A DNA stretch of 64,000 nucleotides. It comes from Deroplatys truncata (taxonomy: Eukaryota; Arthropoda; Insecta; Mantodea; Mantidae). The notes beneath the pieces were generated by a model. That model was not told where the DNA came from. It ran no database searches and saw nothing but the letters and a program-made list of their open reading frames with translations. A program made the translations under genes and the position numbers. This document shows positions 57,014 through 64,000 of this stretch, piece after piece (the stretch's first letter is position 1; each line of letters begins with the position of its first letter). Location: NCBI GenBank assembly GCA_030765065.1, contig CM060990.1, forward strand, positions 5,140,001 through 5,204,000. Reading direction: 5' to 3'.

Positions 57014-57130
57014 CATTCAGTTCTGCTAACGTAGCTGAGGCATACATCCAGCTCCAGCAGGATACCCTCCACCGGTTGCAGGATCGTTCCTCAAATACAA
57101 GCATGATTCAGGCACCCGAACACCCGAATG
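57014..57130 (+). CDS. polB exon 2a (first of three duplicated 117-nt exons)
   Basis: Bounded by TTTTCAG and GTAAGC, 117 nt, phase 1-1. It encodes a 39-residue segment with FSSANVAEAYIQLQQDTLHR, probably helical. Symmetric phase means that including or skipping it never shifts the frame. Confidence 0.7.
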
Positions 57131-57455
57131 GTAAGCATTCTTCAGAGTTTGAAAACTTTCGAGGGTAAGCGGCGGTATTCGATCCTGGGACTTCATGTTT
57201 GCATGCATTGATCGAACATTCATCAGTTAATGTTTCATTCCATCACGTTAAAAAAGAGATATTTTCCATGAGTGTGTCGAATAATACAAGTGCTTTATTT
57301 TGTCATAGAAATTTCTCAGGTGTTTAAAATACATCGACATTTCCCTGTATAAGCAATACGCAATAACGTAAATTAACTTAATAATATAACTTTTCTTAAA
57401 AAAATAAGTAAATAAATAAATAAAAATCTAACGCGAAAATTAATTACGTTTTCAG

Positions 57456-57572
57456 CATTCAGTTCTGCTAACGTAGCTGAGGCATACATCCAGCTCCAGC
57501 AGGATACCCTCCACCGGTTGCAGGATCGTTCCTCAAATACAGGCATGATTCAGGCACTCGAACACCCGAATG
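57456..57572 (+). CDS. polB exon 2b (duplicated exon)
   Basis: 117 nt with the same acceptor and donor as exon 2a and the same phase; only about two residues differ (near its end). The surrounding intron sequence is duplicated too. Confidence 0.7.
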
Positions 57573-57940
57573 GTAAGCATTCTTCAGAGTTTAAAAACTT
57601 TCGAGCGTAAGCGGCTGTATTCGATCCTGGGACTTCATGTTTGCATGCATTGATTGAACATTCATCAGTTAATGTTTCATTCCTCTTGTGCATTTTATTT
57701 AGTAAAAAACTTCCAGCCTGTTTCCATCACGTTAAAAAAGAGATATTTTCCATGAGTGTGTCGAATAATACAAGTGCTTTATTTTGTCATAGAAATTTCT
57801 CAGGTGTTTAAAATACATCGACATTTCCCTGTATAAGCAATACGCAATAAAGTAAATTAACATAATAATATAACTTTTCTTAAAAAAAATAAGTAAATAA
57901 ATAAATAAAAATCTAACGCGTAAATTAATTACGTTTTCAG

Positions 57941-58057
57941 CATTCAGTTCTGCTAACGTAGCTGAGGCATACATCCAGCTCCAGCAGGATACCCTCCACC
58001 GGCTGCAGGATCGTTCCTCAAATACAAGCATGATTCAGGCACCCGAACAATCGAATG
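57941..58057 (+). CDS. polB exon 2c (duplicated exon)
   Basis: 117 nt, same splice sites and phase as 2a and 2b. It differs by a few substitutions, one changing a proline-flanked His near the end to Gln-Ser. Confidence 0.7.
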
Positions 58058-58344
58058 GTAAGCATTCTCCAGAGCTTAAAAAAATTAATGTAACAATTAA
58101 TAATACAAGGGCGATTCTAGCATACAAAGACCTACCTACGACAGCATAGAGTTCTGGATTGTATAAAGAGAAAAGGATATATTTAAGGGGAGTTTCTCAC
58201 CACATATGCAGTCACATAACCCTTTCGGTCTCCCAGAATATCATGTATTTTCACGCATGTGTTTTTTCAGTATAGCGTATAGATTCTTTAGAACTCTGAA
58301 CTTAAACATGCTATACTATTATTAATATTATTTATTTTTTCCAG

Positions 58345-58537
58345 GAAGTGGACAATATTTCGGGGGCGGCATCGCTCAACATGCAACCGCTCACCGGTAC
58401 CTCCAGGCCTCGCAACCGTTGCACCTGCACCAATACGCTTCGCGACCGCTGCACCGCCACCCCCGGCTTCCAAGCCTTCATGAGGCCAAATCAGTAGGGT
58501 TGGGGCTCTGCCCCTTACATGCAGCAAGCACCGAACG
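58345..58537 (+). pseudogene. polB exon 3a (damaged GSG-type exon)
   Basis: Bounded by TTTTCCAG and GTAAGA like its two sister exons, but 193 nt long, which is not a multiple of three. Aligned to exon 3b it has frame-disrupting changes and TAG where the sisters have CAG or CAA in the NQQGW stretch. Including it would break the protein, so it is either skipped or a dead exon. Confidence 0.6.
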
Positions 58538-58620
58538 GTAAGAGTTTTTCAATATTTTATTAACTTCTTGCTTTACACATTCTATATTAGTATTAATATT
58601 ATCATTATTATTATTTTCAG

Positions 58621-58749
58621 GAAGTGGACTTTATTTTGGGATGAGTCAGTCATCGTCCGCTGCACCGGCACCGCCTGGCTTCCAAGCCTTCATGAGGCCA
58701 AATCAGCAGGGTTGGGTCCCTGCCACATACATGCAGCAACCACCGACCG
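58621..58749 (+). CDS. polB exon 3b (GSG-type exon)
   Basis: 129 nt, phase 1-1, between TTTTCAG and GTAAGA. It encodes 43 residues with GSGLYFG at the start, an Ala/Pro/Ser middle and NQQGWVPATYMQQ near the end; the composition suggests a flexible low-complexity segment. Confidence 0.68.
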
Positions 58750-58837
58750 GTAAGAATATGTTTCAAAATTTTATGAAGTTCTTTTACACATTCTATATTA
58801 TTATTATTATTAATATTGTTATTATTATTATTTCCAG

Positions 58838-58957
58838 GAAGTGGCCTTTATTTCGGACGCGGTATCGCTCAACATGCGAGCGCTGTACCATCAGCCTTCC
58901 CTATACCAAATCAGCAAGGATGGGGATCTGACATATGTGTGCAGCAACAGTCGAACG
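58838..58957 (+). CDS. polB exon 3c (GSG-type exon)
   Basis: 120 nt, phase 1-1, between TTTCCAG and GTAAAA. It encodes 40 residues with GSGLYFGRG, then PNQQGWGSD and a Gln-rich end. The next acceptor (TATTCCAG at 59048) begins the main exon with a related sequence, so the main exon probably arose from the same duplicated series. Confidence 0.68.
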
Positions 58958-59048
58958 GTAAAATCCTTCAACATTTTTATGAAGTTCTTTTACATATCGT
59001 ATATTATTATTAATATTATTATTACTATTATTAATATGATTATTCCAG

Positions 59049-62000
59049 GAAATGATCTGGGTGACGCTGGAAGCCAGCCTATGGACCTGGCAACACAGGG
59101 GTCACCATCGCCGGAGATTGGTGAAGACTCAACCACTGCACAGTTAGTCTCCTCATCGCTCAACACTCTGGAGGAAGTTATACACGGTGAACCATCGACC
59201 TCCTCAGTCGCAGGCGATGAAACCGCTCCACCATCGACCTCTTCAGACGCAAACGATGAAGCCGCTGCACCGTCAACCTCCTCCTCATCATCATCCAATG
59301 ATGTAGAACCAGTTAATGGAAAGAGAGGACCGACATCGGATTGGAGGGAACAGCTTACAATAAAAAAAGCCAAGGTTAGTGCTAGCAATTGCCAGGGCCT
59401 GGAGTGCAATACCATCCAATCGGCATTCAAGGGACGTATTTTTAATAGTAGAATAGAACATACATTAGAAATACTCGAGCCCAAAGTCTTTTTAGATGAG
59501 TGCAAGGAGTTTATTATTAAAGAAGCGGAAAACGTTTTGCAGAAAAGCAGGAGTGGATTAAAGATGCATTGTTCCATGGAAATTGAATATTTAATCCACA
59601 AACCTGATGAAAAGAAGTGTCTTTCCACTGGATTTAATTCTAAGCCTGTACTGATTCTTCCATCAAGCGATCTCAATCAGATCTTCTCTTCAATTGCTGG
59701 GGATATTTTGGAAAACACTTCTACATTTGAGGGGGGAGCATCGTCAAAGTCCTTGTCAAAGATACTCAGCCTGGTGATGGGCTTTATACACTACGATCCT
59801 TTACACGCAGGTTCATACATTGAATTGCCGCAGAAAATTACGAAAAAACATGCAGTCATAAACATAAAGAATGAAGTCAATTACTGCTTTGCATGGTGCA
59901 TGATTGCCTCTAAATACCCTGTTAAACGCGACGGCCAGAGAACCACAAAATACCCTGAGGAACTGCTTTTCGAGGCATTCAATTATGAAGGTATCGAATT
60001 TCCGGTACCCTTCCATCAAATTGAATGCTTTGAAAAGCAGAATAATGGAGTATCCATTTCACTGTTTGGTATAGAGGAGAATGACAACATTATTCCCCTA
60101 TACCAAACACCTGAAAAGAAGCAGCATCATGTAAACATGCTATATATTGAAGAGGATGATAAGTCGCACTATTGCCTCATTAAAGACCTATCCAGACTAG
60201 TAAGGAGCCAGACAACGAAGAAATGTCGAAGGATGTGGGCATGTGAGTCATGTCTCAAGAGATGCACCAATGAAAAGGCTCTGGAAGCACATAGGTTAAG
60301 ATGCGGGAAATGCCAACTGCTTAAAATGCCTCAACAGGATGAATACCTTGAATTTAAAGCATTCTCCAAGAGCGTTCCTGTACCATTTGTTATATACGCA
60401 GACATTGAATCTGTTCTGGCGAAGGTTCACTCTTGCGAGCCCTCAAGCAGCTCGAGCTGGACCCGAACCGTTCAAGAGCATGAAGCAATGTCTATTGCCT
60501 TGAAGGTGGTATGTAGGCATGACGAGTCATTGTCAAAATTCTTTCTCTTTAAAGGTCCAAATGCCATCGATGACTTTATCAAGCAATTAAAATCAATTGC
60601 TGATGACGTCATCGATGTGTATTCCAATCCTAAACCCATGGATTTAACCCTTGAAGAGCAACAGAATTTTGACAATGCCTCTGAGTGTCATATATGCCTT
60701 GCTGCCTTTACTGTGAGCGATTTGCGCGTGAGGGATCACGATCATGTGACAGGGGAATATCTGGGTGCTGCTCATAATAGATGCAATTTGAATAGAAAGG
60801 TCCCTGATTTCATACCGATCTTTTTTCATTGTCTATCTAATTATGACAGCCACTTCTTGATAAGACGCCTGGCGTATGATAATAAACCCGTATCGTGCAT
60901 CGCTCAAAGTGGTGAAAGGTATATAGCGTTTAGCAAACGGTACAGGAACATCAGCTTCAGATTTCTGGACAGCTTTAAGTTTCTTGACGACAAGCTGTCC
61001 AGTCTGGCTGACATGCTGGAGGAGAGTGACTTTAAAATAACAAGGGCAGAATATCTTGTTGAGGAGCATTTTAAGCTGGCGAAGAGCAAGGGAATATTCC
61101 CCTATGATTATGTTTCAAGCCTAGACATACTCAAAGAAACTTCTCTACCACCGAAGGAAGCCTTCTACAGCACTCTTACTGACAGCCACATCACAGATGA
61201 GGAATACAGGCATGCTGAAAAAGTCTGGGATACCTTTAATATCCAGAATCTCGGAGAATACAGCGATCTATACCTGAAAACAGATATACTGCTCTTGGTG
61301 GATATTTTCGAAAAGTTTCGAGATCTCATCCTGGGGATGTATAAACTTGACCCAGCATGGTTTTATACATTACCAGGACTCGCTTTTGACGCTATGTTGA
61401 AGATAACAAAGGTGAAACTTTCCTTAATATCCGACAAGAGCATGCTGGAGTTTTTCGAGTCTGGAATTAGAGGCGGACTGTGCACAGTGGTGAAGGGCTA
61501 TACCAAAGCTAACCACAGATACATGTCCAACTTTGACCAGCATGCTCCTGTTAAACACCTGTCCTATTGGGACATAAACAACTTATATGGAGCTTCTATG
61601 GGGTCTGCCCTCCCGTACAAGAATCTGAAATGGCTCACCAGAGAAGAAATTGATAGCATAAACTTCGCTGAAATCAAAGAAGACTCTGAGACTGGCTATG
61701 TGCTAGAGGTTGATATCGAATACCCAGACCATATCCACGACGCCCACAACGAGCTTCCTTTCTGCCCACAGAGTGCGATACCACCGAATGGCCAATACAA
61801 GAAACTGCTTGCGACATTAGAACAGAAAAGCAAATATGTCTTGCACTACAGGGTGATGCAGCAGTGTATTGAACAAGGTCTAACTGTGAGACATATTCAC
61901 AGAGTGGTATCCTACGACCAGTCTAACTGGTTGAAGACATATATCGACGTGAACACCGAGAAAAGAATTCAGGAAAAGTCAAAATTCGGGCAAAACTTAT

Positions 62001-62275
62001 GGAAAAAGATGAATAACGCTGTATATGGAAAATTTATAGAAAATGTGAGGAAATACACTGATTTCAAAATAGTTGGAACCTGGGAACAGGCAAAGAAGTT
62101 GATAGCACGCAGCACTTACCTACGCACCATAATTTTTGAAGAAAATCTTGTAGGAATCGAACTGGGTAGAGAGGAAGTGCATATGAACAAACCAATCTAC
62201 ATAGGACACGCAATTTTGGACATTTCAAAATTTATCATGTACGACTTCTTTTACAATATCATGAAACCAAATTAA
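59049..62275 (+). CDS. polB: polB main exon: linker, zinc finger, exonuclease, palm motifs A and B
   Basis: Open for about 1075 codons. The first ~100 residues are acidic and Ser-rich with repeated PSTSS units (59185-59300), typical of a disordered linker. Residues from about 59390 on correspond to the N-terminal region also seen in the other Polinton's polB (around 19600-19900). The exonuclease Asp/Glu pair is intact here, unlike in the other Polinton. The frame ends at 62275, short of motif C, because of a one-base shift in an A/T-rich run. Confidence 0.88.
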
Positions 62276-62280
62276 AAGAC

Positions 62281-62781
62281 TTGCTGTTGAATTACATGGA
62301 TACAGACTCATTCATTTTTGAAACGAGTTCTGATATGTATGATTTCATCAGGGAGAACCCCCAATATTTCGACACTTCAAACTTCGAAAAGGATAATGCA
62401 TATGGCATTAAGCAAGCCAATAGGAAAAAGATTGGGTTGTTCAAGGATGAATTGGGCGGCTTGGTTATGGAGGAGTATGTCGGTATAAGAGCAAAGTTAT
62501 ACGCATACAGATACGGAGGGCAGACAATTAAGAAAGCTAAGGGCATCACCAGGGCAGGCAAGGATAAAATCGATTTCGGCCATTATTTTGAATGTTTAAA
62601 AGACCATAGCCTAAAAATTTATTCGGTACAAAAAACATTTCGGAGTAAACACCACAAAATTACATCAATTGAAACAAACAAATTGGCTTTGAAGGGGGGT
62701 GACGATAAGAGGAAGTTGATGGAAGGAAGCTATAAGACTGTAGCGTGGGGCCATTATTCCCTTAGACCCGGTGATTGGTAG
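62281..62781 (+). pseudogene. polB: polB C-terminal segment displaced by a frameshift
   Basis: Begins with the motif C segment LLNYMDTDSF and continues to the usual C-terminal part: KKIGLFKDELGG, EYVGIRAKLYA, KKAKGITR and AWGHY. It lies in a different frame from the main exon, only a few bases after its stop. An assembly error in the short A run near 62265-62276 could equally explain the break. Confidence 0.88.
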
Positions 62782-62955
62782 TGCCTAAACTTTTAAATAA
62801 TGTATATATTGTGTAAAATAGATATCAAATGTGTGAGGGTTTTTTGTGAAACACTTTTCCCTCAAAAAAGAAAGAAAATATGAATGCTTTTTTAAAATAA
62901 AAATACTCATGATTTTACAATCATAAAACTTTAGTCTTTATTAATTCTTCACATA
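62782..62955. terminator. Convergent 3' ends with poly(A) signals on both strands
   Basis: AATAAA at 62896-62901 serves the plus-strand polB, and AATAAA on the minus strand at 62942-62937 would serve the integrase, although it lies just upstream of that gene's stop side boundary. ATGATT-TTAC-AATCAT at about 62909-62924 forms a small hairpin between them. Confidence 0.5.
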
Positions 62956-63876
62956 TTACACCAAGTCCTTTATATCAATCCATTGAGTATCTGGAAGACC
63001 ATACCACTTTACAAGAACTTTGTTTCCACGTTTACGTATAACCTTTTCTACTAAATATGTATTAGGATAGTTAGTCTTTTTTAGTTCATGTCCATAAAAG
63101 CCACCTTTTATGGTTTCACCATTCCTATCCTTTAGTATGTATGTTGTAGGCTTGGTACGGTTCACACGAAATACTTTAAAGATTTCAACGCTCCAGTTAG
63201 ATTCATAACCCTTTTCAAAATGCCCTTTATGTTTAGATATCCTGACATAATCACCAACACTAAACTCCCTTGAAGTCTTCTTCTCTCTTCGTTCTTGATT
63301 ATAATCATACACAGTCAGAAGAAGATCGTTGTTTTTCACTTCATTAGGTTTCATGCGGATATTTGAATGAAAAGTATCATTGTACTTTACAAGGATTCTA
63401 CGTAAAAGATCTAGCCACTTGTATGAGCCTTGGACTAAAAACTCTCGGTACATCATATTCTTCAAGGTTCGAATTAAACGTTCAACAGCCGCAGCCTTCA
63501 CATTGGTATAGGTGCTGTAGTGGTTAATATTATACTTAAACATTAAACGTTTAAAGAACTTGTTATAAAATTCTTTCCCGTTCTCACTTTGAATATTCCG
63601 GGGAGGGACATCCATTTCTTGTAATATATCCTCCATAGCCTTTGCAACATTAACTCCGCTCTTATCCTTTAAGGGTTTTGCATATGCCATTTTTGAGTAA
63701 AGGTTGATGGCGATCAGAATGTATTTGAAATTTTTGTTCACTCTTGCATATGGTATCATTTCAATCAAATCAATTTGTAATAAATCATTCATACCTTTAC
63801 TGATAATTTTGCGTCGTAAATAGTTCCTCCTCGCCGACCCGTGAAGCTCTCTGGCGATATTCTGTTTGGCTGTCAT
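62956..63876 (-). CDS. int: Polinton integrase (retrovirus-like) with C-terminal chromodomain
   Basis: An intact frame of 306 codons. The catalytic core shows D36 (QIDLIEM), a second-position motif QSENGKEFYN in which the expected catalytic Asp is Glu98, and E132 (AVERLIRTLK), 33 residues on. An SH3-like DNA-binding region follows (RISKHKGHFEKGYESNWS). The C-terminal ~35 residues (YLVEKVIRKR...VLVKWYGLPDTQW) form a chromodomain, known from Polinton and chromovirus integrases, which may steer integration to particular chromatin. The start is the first ATG, overlapping the stop of the upstream ORF in an ATGA. The Asp-to-Glu change at a metal-binding site would probably reduce or abolish activity, although the frame is otherwise undamaged. 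Confidence 0.92.
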   Translation of the reverse strand: MTAKQNIARELHGSARRNYLRRKIISKGMNDLLQIDLIEMIPYARVNKNFKYILIAINLYSKMAYAKPLKDKSGVNVAKAMEDILQEMDVPPRNIQSENGKEFYNKFFKRLMFKYNINHYSTYTNVKAAAVERLIRTLKNMMYREFLVQGSYKWLDLLRRILVKYNDTFHSNIRMKPNEVKNNDLLLTVYDYNQERREKKTSREFSVGDYVRISKHKGHFEKGYESNWSVEIFKVFRVNRTKPTTYILKDRNGETIKGGFYGHELKKTNYPNTYLVEKVIRKRGNKVLVKWYGLPDTQWIDIKDLV

Positions 63877-64000
63877 GCTATAATTTTAGATGCTTTCAAC
63901 TCCCGGATAATTTCCTCAATCTCTTGAGTGTGACTATTATTACCAGCGTCCCTCGAAGCAATAACTAACCTCAGTCTATTCACCAATGTGTTAGGGTTTC
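63873..64000 (-). CDS. C-terminal end of a small Polinton ORF upstream of integrase, partial
   Basis: On the minus strand the frame is open from the window edge to a TGA at 63875-63873 that overlaps the integrase ATG (ATGA). The 41 visible residues include LVNRLRLVIASRDAGNNSH and EIEEIIRELKASKI, likely two helices. A small helical ORF before integrase fits the layout I recall from other Polintons, but I cannot name its function. The overlap suggests that both are read from one transcript. Confidence 0.6.
   Translation of the reverse strand, partial: NPNTLVNRLRLVIASRDAGNNSHTQEIEEIIRELKASKIIA

Larger units (their letters stand above)
56680..58080 (+). repeat. Three tandem ~445-485-bp units each holding an intron segment and exon 2
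   Basis: Each unit contains CGGTATTCGATCC(G/T)GGGAC, TTTGCATGCATTGATCGAAC, a run of AAATAAGTAAATAAATAAAT and then the 117-nt exon. Exon starts are 442 and 485 bp apart; the middle unit lacks about 45 bp of intron around CCTCTTGTGCATTTTATTT. On the minus strand the TTCGATCC motif resembles a tRNA B box. Confidence 0.88.
56276..62781 (+). pseudogene. polB: Spliced protein-primed DNA polymerase B gene of the second Polinton, with one frameshift
   Basis: Proposed model: exon 1 at 56276-56282 (ATGTCTG, then GTAAGT), two families of duplicated phase 1-1 exons (57014-58057 and 58345-58957), and the main exon from 59049. Every exon is bounded by AG and GT, and every junction is phase 1. The main exon has Ser/Thr/Glu-rich sequence, a C-x2-C-x12-H-x3-C finger (about 60242-60304), exonuclease DIE (60398-60406), an HDH Cys/His motif (about 60737-60785), YSDLYLKTD, motif A DINNLYG (61570-61590) and motif B NNAVYGKFIEN (about 62008-62045). 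A one-base shift near 62270 separates this from motif C (YMDTDS, 62293-62310) and the C-terminus (to 62781). An unspliced frame starting at GTG 58841 is not a credible N-terminus, because it is out of frame with exon 3c. Confidence 0.85.
55395..64000. mobile_element. Second Polinton/Maverick element, left part (boundary uncertain, runs off window)
   Basis: Contains polB (plus strand), integrase with chromodomain (minus strand) and the end of a further minus-strand ORF: a Polinton gene set with polymerase and integrase convergent. It shares no close sequence with the Polinton at 13459-27169. The left boundary is set only by where tandem repeats begin. The other terminus, the TIR partner and the target duplication lie outside the window. 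Confidence 0.8.

Noticed and set aside
58841..59048. Start of polB at GTG 58841 in one unspliced 1144-codon frame
   Set aside because: That N-terminal part reads exon 3c out of frame and then an AT-rich intron; splice-site positions and phases support an acceptor at 59048 instead.

Overview
This window is repeat-dominated DNA from a eukaryote, almost certainly an arthropod and most likely an insect. The evidence is Polinton/Maverick elements, hAT and Tc1 transposons, a Ty3/Gypsy-type endogenous retrovirus, a tRNA-derived SINE, a non-LTR ORF1 relic, and about 16 kb of GTA/GTG satellite. Nothing resembles a bacterial operon. I found no clear single-copy host gene and no rRNA gene.

Layout. 1-1186: 5' part of a hAT element on the minus strand, with an intact transposase N-terminus running off the left edge. 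2.2-6.5 kb: SINE tails, other interspersed repeats and a Gypsy reverse-transcriptase relic containing two SINE insertions. 8570-29101: an old LTR element (diverged LTRs at 8570-9110 and 28576-29101; gag, protease, RT and env remnants). A complete Polinton is nested in its env region at 13459-27169. It has AG...CT ends, a perfect 6-bp target duplication (GTGGTA), and 4.8/5.2-kb terminal inverted repeats that reach into its own DNA polymerase gene. 29258-45335: C-poor satellite containing higher-order repeats, a SINE copy and a Tc1 element with IR/DR-type ends. 47.1-48.6 kb: non-LTR ORF1 relic. 50015-52536: a complete but decayed hAT with TIRs and a nearly perfect 8-bp target duplication. About 55.4-64.0 kb: the left part of a second, unrelated Polinton, with protein-primed DNA polymerase B (plus strand), integrase with chromodomain (minus strand) and the end of a small ORF overlapping the integrase start.

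Most interesting points. (1) The Polinton at 13.5-27.2 kb is almost a palindrome: half of polB is present twice in opposite orientation with identical predicted protein, flanked by three families of subterminal tandem repeats. (2) The polB of the second Polinton appears to be a spliced gene. A TATA box and a tiny first exon are followed by two families of tandemly duplicated phase 1-1 exons (three 117-nt copies, then three GSG-type copies) feeding the main polymerase exon. Tandemly duplicated symmetric exons encoding the N-terminus of a mobile-element polymerase are not something I know to be described. (3) Degenerate tRNA T-arm/B-box-like motifs recur about every 140 bp beside the inverted-repeat junction of the first Polinton, and once per duplicated intron in the second.

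How the parts relate. Both Polintons would replicate by protein-primed polymerase B. Only the second shows an integrase here, and one of its catalytic acidic residues is altered. All the coding elements carry damage (stops, frameshifts or lost catalytic residues), so this locus looks like a layered transposon graveyard with some recent activity rather than a functioning system.
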